A DNA stretch of 64,000 nucleotides from Excoecaria cochinchinensis (Eukaryota; Streptophyta; Magnoliopsida; Malpighiales; Euphorbiaceae). Below, in pieces: positions 46,166 through 57,385 of the stretch (position 1 is its first letter; each line of letters begins with the position of its first letter). The notes beneath the pieces are model-generated. The model did not search any database. It was given only the letters and a program-made list of their open reading frames with translations, and was not told the DNA's origin. The DNA lies in contig CANTUQ010000102.1 in assembly GCA_947683425.1 (NCBI GenBank), forward strand, positions 868,001 through 932,000. The letters run 5' to 3'. Position numbers and translations under genes: made by a program.

Positions 46166-48200
46166 TGTAAGCACCGTGTTCCGAGGCGGTCTGGATTGGA
46201 GATTACCCGATGAGGAATCAATGTCCGAGTCTGTACAAACGGTTGAGATTCGGAGGTTTCGGTCCCCTGCTTCACGAGAAATGTGTTCTTTCAGTCTCCG
46301 TAGGAAAGAGGGAGGAAATGGGGAATTTTCGGGTCAAAAAGATGTATTCTCTCCACCGACGGTCTGCCCGTTTGTCAATGGCAAGACTGTTGCTTTGAGT
46401 CACAGATGGCCAATGGGATTTTCTGATGCCCGTTGGAGGCACTGATCTTCCGGGGCACGCGACCTGATTTCCCGGGGCACACAATCTCTCCGATGCCTAT
46501 TGGTGAGAATTGCAGGCCCGTCGGTTGAATCCTTGTGTCAGTAGGATTAAACCGACGCCCGTCGGTCGCCCCTGGTCTATAAAAACTTTCATTTCCCACC
46601 TACAAAGGGGTTGGAGAAATTTCTAAAGGGGAAACTCTGTCAAAATTAACACTTGTTTTCTCTCTCCTATAGCAAATACAAATTTCAAGAAATCTCTTTT
46701 AATTTAAGATTCAAACCATTAAAAAGGAGCTAAATCTAATTAGTTTTCCTAAGGTTTTGATTCCAAATTTCAATTTTTTTGAAGGATCAAGAAGGAAACA
46801 ATCTATTTTCCTCATTCTTAATCTTTCATCTTGTCTTCTCATGGAACGCGCGGGACACTAATCGACATCAAAATCCAACCAAAATATTATCTGAGGGTAA
46901 ATATTCTGGACTCCTTCTCCTTATTACTTCATCTTCATTTTTATTCTCGTTTTTTTTGACTTTTTGCTTTCATCCTTCTTTATTTTGATCCTTTCATCTC
47001 GTTTTTGTGGTAAAAATCTGTGTTGCTTTGAAAAACTAGTTTTGCTGTCATTTTTTTTTGAGACAGCGGTGACCGACGGGTCACCTGTTTCACCGACACC
47101 CGTCGGTTACCCCACCCACAGACGCCTTCTCTCGAGTTAACGACGGGGCACGTCGGTCTCCTTGACTGACACCCGTCGGTCACTCGGCAGTGGCCATCCC
47201 TGGGTTCTATCTCCATATTTTCAAACCCCCCCTTTTTTCTCTTTTAACTCTCTCAAGTCTTAGGGCTTTATTTATATTGCACTTTTGTATATTAACACTC
47301 ATTAACCTTTTGTGAGCATATATGATTTTCTTGGACCGTCCTGAACTCGAGGGGCAATCTACCATGCTCGGAGGATTCCGTCCGGTTTAGTTTCCTAGCT
47401 TTTGTAGTTATTTCACTCTTTTATTTATTTGTTAATTATTTTATGTACATGAGTATGCTTTTGTAATCTCGCTAAATAATAAAGACAGATTTTCATAAAA
47501 TTAAGGATCCAATGTCCTATTTTTCATCCAATGGAAAAATTCCCACAATAAAAACATCGTCTTTCATAATAAAGGCATGAGAGGACCAAAGTCCTTAAAA
47601 TAAATAATCTCCCGTCTTATGTATGTATTGCACATTTATAAATGGGAGTTGTATTCCGCTCCTAGTGTTATTGTATTTTTTTTGATTTAATATCCATTTA
47701 TTTTATCTATCGCTTTAACACGTGAATAAAATGCGCCTTCGTTCAAATTGCATCGTGTGGAGAGAGAGCAAATTAATGAGCTAAATATTTAATCATAAAA
47801 TGATCGAGATAGAAATAGATGAGAAGTCCCAAACCCAGCTCTGGTTTTTGGGCTCAAAGAGGCTAGAGGTCTATCCAATCACTCGTTGGAACTAAGACCT
47901 CCAAGACACCTCTTGCGTGACGAGACTTTTGATGTTAATCCTAGGCTCCTTAGGGAGAGAGGTTTACTCTCTAAGACCCCTTTGGTTGGCCCAAAATGGA
48001 TAAAAGCACAGTCTTAGGCTCTCTGAGGCGAGAGAAACTTTTCCAATGTTCTATTGGGTGGCGACTCCACGAAACCTCCTTGTTGCCAAAAATAGACGCA
48101 CTTGCAATTCATTACAAGCTGTAAACGGACCCTCAAATGCCCCGATCGACCTAGAGCGGGCGGTCATACGGACGGCACGCGGGGCCCAATGCGCGTCACA
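46166..48200 (+). repeat. Element D 5' LTR
   Basis: Starts TGTAAGCACCGTG, ends GCGCGTCACA, 2,035 bp. The leader keeps motifs of LTRs M and F: 'gagggtaaatattctg' (46890), 'ccaatgtcctatttttcatcc' near 47508 and 'gttgtattccgctcctag' near 47650. CCGTCGGTC words cluster at 46516-46567 and 47069-47185. The short frames over 46176-46600 are not coding. Confidence 0.88.
46510..46590 (+). promoter_or_regulatory. Element D LTR core promoter with CCGTCGGTC boxes
   Basis: CCCGTCGGTT at 46517 and CCCGTCGGTC at 46558-46567 lie just upstream of CTATAAAAAC (46577-46586). The same box lies about 8 bp upstream of the internal TATA at 57350. Confidence 0.6.
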
Positions 48201-48201
48201 G

Positions 48202-48220
48202 TGGCGACTCCACTGGGGAC
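48202..48220 (+). promoter_or_regulatory. Primer binding site of element D
   Basis: TGGCGACTCCACTGGGGAC, one base inside the 5' LTR; matches the element A site (5684-5704) except one base. Confidence 0.8.
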
Positions 48221-49109
48221 TTATGGTTTGAGACTTCGATTTGAAAATACCTCGTTTAACATTTATGATTAAAGTTTAATCCATAAATTTGCTTTCTTTC
48301 AAATTTGCATTTACATCCCATTAGAGCCTTAGAATATGCTAGATTGGTCCCTTCTTAGCCTCGGTGCATTCCCGAAGCACAACCCTACGTTCACTCAATA
48401 TGGGGAAGTGTTAAGGATAATCACCAGCCCAAGTGGAGCTAGACCCATCAGCACAACCCTCCCGATCGGTCGTTATGCTTGTGATGAGCTAGACCCATCA
48501 GCAGGGATCATGCTTGGGTAGCCTTAAAGCAATATCTCCCTCGACCAAAGCTCATATAATGACTGTACATACTCTCCCTAGGTGATATAAACCGAAATAT
48601 CATGCTTGCTGTATGGGTCATTATGTACTCGATGAATCCAGATGTCTTGCTTGGTAACCTAGCCAAAGGCTTCCATGCCCCGGTAGGGCCATGTCGATAT
48701 ATTTGGGATGTCTAAATACATGATGATCATTATCGATGCGCTTGTGCATTAGCATAGGAGTGTTATGCTGCCGATTTTTCGCCGCGCACCATCCGTGTCC
48801 ATTGGGTTCTCCGCTTACCCGTGGATTGATCCCGCCTAGGAAAGAGACCGCACGACCACTTGTGTGGGAGCAATAAGGGTGGAAGGACCTATCTGCTTGC
48901 CTATGATTTGTAGATGTTGCATATCACGGCCATACATTTCATTTACATTTCATGCATCATTCTAACACCTTATTTATGCAGCCATCATAGATCTGCCCAG
49001 GTGGACGAGAGGACCGACCGGATGACTTATCAGAGGTTCTGTGTTTGAGCTGCAAGAAAGAGAGAGTCTTCTAGGAACCCATTCAGAAACCAATGGTACC
49101 GTATCAGAG
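48221..49109 (+). other. 5' untranslated region of element D
   Basis: Homologous to the element A leader (4603-5683), for example around 48760-48870. No ORF is shared by both. It contains a partial direct duplication of GAGCTAGACCCATCAGCA (48438 and 48486). Confidence 0.7.
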
Positions 49110-50700
49110 ATGGCAAACTCACCAAGGGAAAATGATGCTACCAGGGCTTTGATTGCTGAAGAAGTGGGTAGAAGGTTTAAGGATTTCGAAGGCCGTATGA
49201 TGAATATGTTAGCTATAATGGCTCAGCAACCCGCTCTGCAAAATCCTCCTCCTCCCATGAGACAAAATGAGCGGGAAAAGGAAAGAGTAGAAAGACAGGA
49301 GGAACCGATTCGACTACCACCTATAGATCTATGGTCAGTAGCTTCCGGGGTCCAGAGATGGAGACAAGCACCGAGGTTAGAAGATGACCGGGAGAATAAA
49401 GATGACAAAATGAGCGTTGTATCTGAGAGGGGGAAGGCACCCCAGATCGAGGAGTTCATCTGGAAGAAGATGGAAGAGAAGTTTGAGGCTATGGCCCGTA
49501 TGTTGGGTAGAGGTCAAGGGATGAACCCAGAAGATAAGGAGCTGGAGGGAGATGACCCAATCCCGTACAATTTCAAGATGCATGATGTCCCCAAATTTGA
49601 CGGCACTTCTGACCCGACTGCCCATGTAAAGCAGTACTCCTTGATCATGAAAGGGACTACCTTGTCCAAGAGGCAGAAAGTGGAGTACTTTTGCTTGAGC
49701 GTAACTAGCCCCACCATAGATGGGTACCACAGCCTCGATCGCCGAACCAAGGAGGATTGGGATATGCTCACAGAGGAGTTTTTGAGGCAGTACGACTGTA
49801 ACACGAGGATGGAGGTGACCCTCAAGGATTTAGAGTTGCTTTAGCAAAAGGCCAGGGAATCCTTCCATGATTACCTAACCCGCTGGCGGAGTAGAGTAAT
49901 GGAGATGAGGAGAAAACCAAACACTCAAGACCAGATCCATTTGTTCATCAAGAATGCGAGCCCGTACTTGAAAGAAGGTTTCAAGATGAAGGGTCTAAAG
50001 GACTGGGAGTCTTTGAAGGACATAGCCATAGAAGCGGAAGGGGAATACTTAGTCCAAAAGGCGAGCAATGAAAGTTATGCCAAGAAAGCTAATGCCAGTC
50101 AAGGGGCAAGTAGGCCAGCTGGTCCCAATGGTAGCACCAGAAGAACGATTGAGGTGTCTGCTACTAATGCAACTACCCCGAGGAAGTTTTCGAACTTAGG
50201 AAGACCACTGTCTTGGGTTTTAAGAAGGTTGATGAAAGAAGGGAAGTTGCAGCCATTCCCTCCCAGGACTGCTATGACGCAAGGGGCGCTGGGGCATAAA
50301 GATAATGAGTATTGTGCTTTCCATTAGCATACGGGCCATTTAACGGATAATTATAAAGCGCTGAGGCACTCAATCCAGGATTTGATTGACAGCAAACAAA
50401 TCACTGACCCCGAGCGGAGAGAGGAAAAGAGCAATCCTAGCTATAATGTTGTGCCGCCCCCTGTTTTCATGATTGGATCAAGCCTACCAGAATGGTACGT
50501 GCTGCAGGACTTATATGGGAACGAGTATGTTGCTGTTACTCGCCCTAAGGTCAAGGGGGAAAGGATGTCTGTGGCGACAATTGATTGTTGGTCTAGTAGC
50601 GAAAGCGGTGAAGAAAATGAGGAGGAGGTTGAAATATCTTTGGATCTGTGGAAGTCAGATGAAGAAGAAAAGGAAATAAGAGTTGTGACGAGAAGTGGAA
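49110..50700 (+). pseudogene. Element D gag
   Basis: The start is M-A-N-S-P at 49110, aligned with the M-A-S-E start in element A. A helical, glutamine-rich N-terminus is followed by the capsid segment (VPKFDGTSDPTAHVKQYSL, KQKVEYFCLSV). A TAG follows DLELL at 49842-49844, the same place as in A; the frame continues QKARESFHDYLTRW. A second TAG (about 50326) interrupts the knuckle-like C-x2-H-x3-GH segment; A has CAG there. It continues in frame into the acidic linker. Confidence 0.88.
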
Positions 50701-51541
50701 GAGTAGTCCCAGAGATAGAAAGGTCACCGGAGCCAGCGCAGGCTTCAACAGAGAAAGAGCCAGAAGAGAATCAGATAGTCAAACAGTTGAAGAAGACCAC
50801 GGCTCAGATATCTGTATGGGATCTTCTGAGGCAGTCCCCTTCTCATAGACAAAAGTTGGTAGAAGCTTTGACTGAGTCTACTGTGGCTAGTACAATCTCT
50901 CCATCAGAATTGTTAGACCTTGTAAAAGGGGGATCAGGAGAGAGATTAGTGTATTCTGATGCCGACCTGCCAGTCGAAGGCCGTAATCATAACCGACCGC
51001 TGTACATCAAGGCACAAATCTGCGGCAAGCACACTGCTTGCGTTATGGTAGACGATGGGTCATCTATAAATGTTTGCCCTCTGGTGGCGCTTCAGGCTTT
51101 CGGTTTGGATGAGGGTATGCTTAGCGAGTCGGATTTGACTATTACAGCTTACGATAATTCTAGAAGGCAAGCTTCGGGGACGTTCAAGACTTTGGTCAAG
51201 GCTGGACCTATTGAGACGGAGATAGAATTTGTAGTTCTGCCTATTTCAGCCAACTTCTCGGCATTGTTTGGGAGGCCCTGGTTTCATAAACTGGGGGGAG
51301 TGCCGTCTACGTTACACAGATGATTAAATTCCCGCATGAAGGCGAGGTGGTAACCATCAAGGCAGCCAAGGATAATCAGGTATCGGCCCTAGAGATTGCT
51401 AATCAGCCATTCAGTGGTTTTCATGTATCGGTGATAGGGGAAGAGCAGAGGTCAGTGGATAGCCCTCCAGTGGTTAATATGATGAAAAGGATGCACTATC
51501 TCCCTCGGGCTGGTCTGGGTAGAAATTCGCAAGGGCCGTAA
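50701..51541 (+). pseudogene. Element D pol: linker and aspartic protease
   Basis: In frame with gag. The acidic linker leads into RPLYIKAQICGKHTACVMVDDGSSINVCP, whose core VDDGSS is the protease active site. AYDNSRRQASGT and LFGRPWFHKLGGVPSTLH follow. A one-base deletion near 51320 shifts the frame; MIKFPHEGEVVTIK resumes in the next frame to 51541. The active-site residues are intact. Confidence 0.85.
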
Positions 51542-51558
51542 TCCGCAATCACTACTCG

Positions 51559-53200
51559 ATGTCAGAAAGATCGGAAGGGTTTGGGATACAAAGTCGGACT
51601 TGGCAAGAAGAAGACGACGGAAAAGATCCCTCAGTATGTGCTTACACTGGTAAAGATGAGCCACAGTGGGTGAATGGAAAGATTGTCCCTGGATTTGAGA
51701 TCTTCAGTGATGTTTTTGACTGGGATGTGGGAGTTATTAAAATGGCTGAGGACTTCTGGGATGAGGAAGTTATGACCCAATGTATTGCCTGGGGTAGGAA
51801 TGAGCCCGAAGAGGTTGTCACTGAGAAGATGTTAGCTGCCAGAATGAAAGGGAAGGAAAAAATGGTAGAGCCAGAACTGAAGATTGGGGATTTGAAGATT
51901 TCCTCAGGGATAGATGAGAGGCCTCTGCCAAGCCAGGAAGCCCAGGCACAAGCAGCTGTAGCATCGACCTCAATGAAAGCAGAAGAAGATACTAGCTTAG
52001 ATTGTCTTTTTATTCCGGAACTTTTTTATGATGTAAATGACAATAATAATATTATTAGTAAGATGAATGATTTTGCTTATTTGTGCGATGTTTCCAATAA
52101 TCTCAACATGCATGAACATGATCACATTCCATCTATTTTTGATATTGATTCCACTGAAACCACGCCTTTTAATCTTGGAACCTCGGAAAATCCGAAGGAA
52201 ATATTAATAGCATCGAATATAACTCCTGATGATAGAGAAAAATTCGAGAGAATAATAAAAAAATATGAAAAGGTTTTTGCCTGGACCTACGAGGACATGT
52301 CGGGAATTGATCGAAATGTCGCAGAGAATGCCATTCCGACGTATCCGAACCATAAGCCTGTAAAAAAGAAGTTGAGGAGGCTTAGGCCAGAATGGGCAGA
52401 CAAGGTTAAAGAGGAGATCCGGCAGCAGATCGAAGCCAAATTCCTTGTCGAAGTGCAGTATCCTACATGGCTAGCGAACGTAGTCCCTGTAGCCAAGAAG
52501 AACAAAAAGGTAAGGGTATGTGTGGATTATCAAGATTTGAATAAGGCCTGCCCTAAAGACGATTTTCCTCTACCCCACATTGACGTGTTGATAGATTATG
52601 CCGCTAACTGTGCAATGTACAGTTTTGGGGATGGTTATGTAGGCTACAACCAGATCCTTAACAAGATAGTCGACCGGATTAAAACAGATTTCATCACAGA
52701 ATGGGGGACTTACGCCTACAGAGTAATGCCTTTCGGCCTAAAGAATGTAGGGGCTACATACCAGAGAATGGCAACAAAGATCCTAAGTGACTTGATCCAC
52801 AAGGAAGTGGAGGTGTACGTAGATGACATGATGGTCAAGTCAGCCACCAGGGAGGGCCATTTCGAAGCTTTAGAGAAGTTCTTCATTAGGATTGATAAGT
52901 ACAGCCTGTGACTTAATCCCAATAAGTGTATCTTCAGAGTAACTTCAGGAAAGCTACTGGGGCATGTCGTCAGCCAAAGGGGAATTGAAATTGACCCGGA
53001 CAAGGTGAAGGCCATCAGAGAAATGCCTGTGCCACAAAAAGAGAAGGAGGTAAGAAGTTTCCTGGGCAAGCTACAATATGTCAGCCGATTCATTGCGAAG
53101 CTCACTTCGTTATGCGAGCCAATCTTCAAGTTGCTCAGAAAGGACCAGCCCGTGGTTTTGAATGAAGACTGCCAGAGAGCTTTTGATAGCATCAGGGAAT
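51559..53200 (+). pseudogene. Element D pol: protease-RT linker and reverse transcriptase
   Basis: 450 open residues to 52911. The first ~210 form the acidic linker typical of Tat elements (no domain recognised). RT starts near 52220: VRVCVDYQDLNKACPKDDF with the first catalytic Asp region, VMPFGLKNVGATYQRM, and the EVYVDDMMVKS box with the Asp pair. A TGA at 52909-52911 interrupts the palm, and the thumb continues LNPNKCIF, GHVVSQRGIEIDPDKVKAI. Only one stop lies inside RT. Confidence 0.9.
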
Positions 53201-53640
53201 ATCTGCTGAATCCGCCGGTGCTGAGGCCACCGCAACCGATCAAGCCGCTTATCTTGTATCTGGCAGTGGAGGATGGTTCCGTGGGAGCCATGATGGCTCA
53301 GGAAGATGAGTTCGAGTGGAATTCACGGTTTACTATCTCAGCAAGAAGTTCCTGGCTTACGAGATAAAATATGCTGAAGTAGAGAAGATCTGCCTGGCAG
53401 TGATTTGGGCGTCGAAGAAGCTTAGGCACTACTTCCATTCGTACAGAGTTCAGGCAGTGGCAAAGCAGAATCCTTTGAGATATTTGTAAGAAGTGCCGTC
53501 TTTGCTTGGTAAGATGGGAAGGTGGTTGTTATTGCTACAAGAGTTCGATGTCGAATACATCACTCGCAAAACTATCAAGGGGCGAGCAGTAGCCGAGTTC
53601 CTTGCTGATCATCCCATTCAGGGCGATGCACCTGAATTCA
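53201..53640 (+). pseudogene. Element D pol: first RNase H domain
   Basis: PLILYLAVEDGSVGAMMAQ begins the domain; the expected catalytic Asp position after LYL reads Ala, as is usual in Tat elements where this domain is degenerate. A frameshift near 53320 moves to KYAEVEKICLAVIWASKKL, and a TAG at about 53489 precedes PSLLGKMGRWLLLLQEFDV. Confidence 0.8.
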
Positions 53641-54284
53641 ATTTTCCTGATGACAGCATAGCCACGATCTCTGTCCAAGGATGGCAGTTATATTTTGATG
53701 GGGCCGTAAATAACAAGGGGGCAGGGGTTGGAATCATTTTGACGACCCCAGATGATAAGAAGCTCCCGTTGGCCAAGAAGTTGAGGTACAGGGTCACCAA
53801 TAATGAAGCTGAGCATGTAGCGTGCACCTTCAGGTTATAAGCCTTAGCTGCCTTGGGGGCAAAGAACATAGAAGTTTTTGGTGACTCATCCTTGGTAATC
53901 AGCCAAATCCGGGGTGAGTGGGCTATGAAGGAAGAACGGCTGGTACCTTATGTTGAATATCTGAAGGAGCTATGTGGGCAGTTCGAGACTTGTACGTTCC
54001 GCTTTGTGCCGAGAGAGGAGAACTATCTGGCTGATGCACTGGCAACTCTGGTGTCGATGTGGGATAATCCTAAAGGGATAGCTATGAAGCCTGTCCTGAT
54101 TTCGACTTCTGAGAGGCCTAGCTTCGAGGTCAAACCAATAATGGAAGTAGAAGTAGCAGATGGAAAGCCATGGTACTTCGACATCATGAATTATTTGGAA
54201 AACGCGAGGTTTCCAGAGGAAGCTACCGAGAAGGATCAGAGGGTGATCTGAAGGCTGTCCACTCAGTTCATATCCTTAGACGGG
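53641..54284 (+). pseudogene. Element D pol: second, archaeal-type RNase H (aRH)
   Basis: WQLYFDGAVNNKGAGVG (first Asp), RVTNNEAEHVACTF (Glu), EVFGDSSLVISQIRGEW (Asp) and NYLADALATL (last Asp) give a full D-E-D-D set. A TAA at about 53838 and a TGA at about 54249 interrupt the frame. A second RNase H of this type is a recognised mark of the Tat lineage. Confidence 0.87.
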
Positions 54285-55414
54285 ATGTTATACAAAAGGC
54301 AGGCAGATGGCATCCAGCTCAGGTGCTTAAACGAAAGGGAAGCCCGGAGGGTGATGGAAGAAACCCATGCAGGCATCTGTGGGGCTCATATGAATGGGTT
54401 AACCCTGGCGAAGAAGATCATAAGGCAAGGCTTCTATTGGCTTACAATGGACAATGATTGCTCAAAATATGTCAGCAGTGCCACCTATGCCAGCAGTACG
54501 CAGATTTAAGGCACTTGCCAGTGTCAGAGCTACACAGCCTAACGTCGCCTTGGCCATTCGCTGCTTAGGGAATAAACATTATTGGAGAGATCCGCCCTAC
54601 GGTATCCAATGGGCACAGGTACATAATAGTCGCAATCGACTATTTTACAAAATGGGTAGAGGCAGAATCCTTCAAGAAGATCGACGCAAGAGATATGGCC
54701 AGGTTCATTGAAAGAAATCTGATATGCAGATACGGCCTCCCACATAACATAGTATCTGATAACGGGGTGCAGTTCATGGGGGAAACCAGGAAGCTCCTTG
54801 AGAAGTACGGAATCGAGCACCATAAATCCTCTCCCTATCGACCACAAGCTAATGGAGCAATAGAGGCCGCCAATAAGAATGTGAAGAAGATCCTAGCCAA
54901 GATGGTCCAAACCTACAAAGACTGGGCAGAGAAGCTACCCTTTGCAGTGTGGGGTTACAGAATGACGGTAAGGACATCTACGGGCGCTATGCCTTATTCT
55001 CTGGTTTATGGGATAGAGGCGATACTGCTAGTCGAGGTAGAGCTCAAATCGCTGAGAGTAGTCATGGAAGCTCAGATTCCAGAGGTCGAATGGGCGCAAC
55101 AGAGGTTATAACATTTGAACTTATTGGATGAGAGTAGGCTGGAAGCTTACTATCATAATCAGATCTATGAGAAGAGGCTGGCCAGATCATTTGGGAAGAA
55201 GGTGATAAGGCATCCGCTGAAGGAGGGGGACTTGGTGTTCAAACAGATAAGGCCAGGTATACCAGATATCAGAGGAAAGTTTAGACCAACCTGGGAAGGG
55301 CCGTTTATCCTCAAGAAGCTATTGTCCAAAGGAGCTGCAATCTTATCGGATAGCGATGGTAATAAGTTCAAGGAACCGATCAACGTGGATAGACTCAAAA
55401 GGTTCCACGGCTAA
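54285..55414 (+). pseudogene. Element D pol: integrase
   Basis: Zinc-finger region EETHAGICGAHMNG with the two His; the Cys pair is reached after a frameshift near 54465 (CHLCQQY). A TAG follows WPFAA (about 54565). Catalytic residues: IDYFTKWVEAE (Asp), NIVSDNGVQF (Asp), NGAIEAANK (Glu). 55115-55414 is the C-terminal domain (YEKRLARSFGKKV, WEGPFILKKLLSKGA, INVDRLKRFHG) and ends at a natural stop. No chromodomain, as expected for Tat. Confidence 0.9.
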
Positions 55415-55797
55415 AGACTAAAAATAAAAAGAAGAGAATAAAATGCCCCACGGGTCAAAAACCGAAAAAAGGTGGCCTTGCTAAAATTGGGCGCCTCGAC
55501 AGGGTGAAAATCGAAAAAAGGCATCCTGTGCAAAAATTAGAGGCACGAGAGAAAATATCCAAGCGTGAAAACCCGAGAGGGCCGGTTGGTAACAGGAGTC
55601 GATGCTGTTAAAATTTGGTTTCATGCATTCATAGGGCATGCACAGTCGAGTTAAAATCAAAACTGATCATGTATGCTGAAATTCTATGGAAATGTACATA
55701 ATTTCGTGAAATAAAATAAGGATTATTCTTCTCATTTCCGTCATTTTCTAGTTTTGCATTAAAAAGCAACGCAAAAAGGGTGCATATGTAAACTAAG
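55415..55797 (+). other. Spacer between pol and the antisense ORF of element D
   Basis: Contains a tandem-like GAAAATCGAAAAAAGG / AAAACCGAAAAAAGG motif (55459 and 55505) and GGGCATGCA. No gene or strong structure seen. Confidence 0.6.
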
Positions 55798-57097
55798 CTA
55801 GATCCTTCTGCTGCTCTCGCCAGTCTGATGCTTGAGCCCTCGCGTCCTATTGTCAGATGTCGGGCTAAGGACCCATCTCTTGTACTCACTAGTGGAAGCC
55901 ACAGAATGAGCCCCGAACCGAGGAATGACAGTCTTCACCGGTAGGCGGCTCCACAATTCGTGATACCGAGAAGCAAAGGCAGCAGAAAGTGTTCCTCCCC
56001 GAAAAGATAGTGGGACCCTCACCACATCCTGGATCATCCCGAGCTGGCGAGCACACCGAGCTGTGATAAGGAAAGTAGCCTGACGAAGCCCATAGAGGGG
56101 AACGCACCCCGATGGTCCATCAATGATCGCATGGGACAGAGGGAGCCAGGCAGACGTTAAACTGGTATCGTCGTCAGACAGCTTGCTAAATCTGGCAATG
56201 CCTTTATCAGCAGTGGCGCATGTATACAGCCGTCGGCGCGGGAGGCAGTGTCTCAAGGAGTACTGCGCAATGACTCGAGGAGGTGGTTCTGACAACATTC
56301 TCAGCTTCTCTTGTAACCAGACCTAAAAAAAAAGCCGCTGAAGTGAGTAGGATTTACTTCAGGCAAAAATAAGGCATAGGGTTGTGTGAAAATCCGTAAG
56401 GACACGCTTCCCGCCAAGAAAAGCTAGTGCGAAAATCCATAAGGGATGCACTATCTTTAAAATAATGACGTACCTGGAGCAATAAGGGGCTTCCCGTCAA
56501 CGTGGGGGTGGATCCAGTGCATACGGCATCTAAGCCCAGAATGGTCTAAGCCAGAATAAGTGGAAAGGGAGATAATCCGCAGTGGAAATCGTCCAAAGCC
56601 CCAAACAGGAAAAGATCGCTGATCAAACCCCCTGGAGCCACAGTCAAGAAGCTCACCATGCAAAATAAGAATACGATACTTACCCGATAGGTGGGGATGT
56701 CAAAGAATCTGTCTAGAGCCTCGACCAGTGGCTCCAAAGAGAAGGTAGACCCTGGGGGAACCAATTGCGTAGCTTCAGAGGGGGCTATACCTAAGGACAG
56801 AGCAATATCTCGAGTCTGGAGTAGACCGCAACGTGGGATACAAGGCAGAGCGCTAAGGGGATACTAGGCACCGACAATGGCAGCTACCTCCTCAGGCAGG
56901 GGGAATAACTCATGGTACGTGAACTTGAAGACGTGAAACCGGGGATTCCAAAAATGGGTTGCAGCCAGAAGAAGGTTGTGGTCTACCTTAGCCCTGCAGA
57001 GGTATTTCAGACCGGAAAGAGGAGAAAGAGTGTTGTTTTCCCAAGTGCGGTTGTCGTTTAAGATGTGGTACATCTTCTGGAGGAGAGGAGATGACAT
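55798..57097 (-). pseudogene. Antisense spliced ORF behind pol in element D (mobile-domain-like protein)
   Basis: Three exons on the strand opposite pol. Exon 1 57097-56684 (MSSPLLQKMYHIL; LAATHFWNPRFHVFKFTYHE) ends in donor CGG|GTAAGT. Exon 2 is about 56656-56474 (FGALDDF, GLSPFPLILA) and ends CAG|GTACGT. Exon 3 56322-55798 follows a T9-AG acceptor (VWLQEKL, CVPLYGLRQATF, CARQLGMIQDVVRVPLSF, FGAHSVASTSEYKRW). All joins are phase 0. One TAG interrupts exon 1 (56864) and one exon 2. It resembles the DUF7745/plant-mobile-domain type proteins coded by antisense extra ORFs in Tat/Ogre elements. Function unknown. Confidence 0.72.
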
Positions 57098-57159
57098 CTT
57101 GTGATAATCAAAGGATGAAAGCTAGAGAAGTGTTGAGAAAATGAGAAGACACAATAAAT

Positions 57160-57385
57160 CAGAAAAATTGATGAAATATATAGAGAAGTGCCAAAGACAG
57201 CCTGCCCGACGGTAGTCGTCCACCTGGCAGTTTGCACATGTCAGCATCGCATCACGTGCATTAATTTCGCATTTAATGGGGAATAGTGAACGATAGACGC
57301 CCAGCCCGTCGGTCGCTCCTAGCGGCGCCCAGCCCGTCGGTCACGAAATCTATATAAGGACCTTGTGACCGACGGACGAACAGTT
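57160..57385. promoter_or_regulatory. Divergent promoter region between antisense and sense ORFs of element D
   Basis: Plus-strand TATA CTATATAAGG (57350-57359) with CCCGTCGGTC boxes at 57305-57314 and 57333-57342. Minus-strand TATA CTATATATTTC (about 57172-57182) with CCGTCGGGC on the same strand about 20 bp upstream (57203-57211). CACGTG-containing ATCACGTGCATT lies between (57251). Inferred from motif geometry. Confidence 0.6.

Noticed and set aside
46176..46600. Overlapping frames at the start of the element D LTR that look like a small gene
   Set aside because: They lie in U3, upstream of the TATA box, with no codon pattern or homologue among the other LTRs.
47820..48120. A small protein around the GGCGACTCC region of the element D LTR
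   Set aside because: The same sequence recurs in LTR M (3240-3500) on AT-poor LTR ends with different stops; it is an LTR-conserved segment, not a gene.
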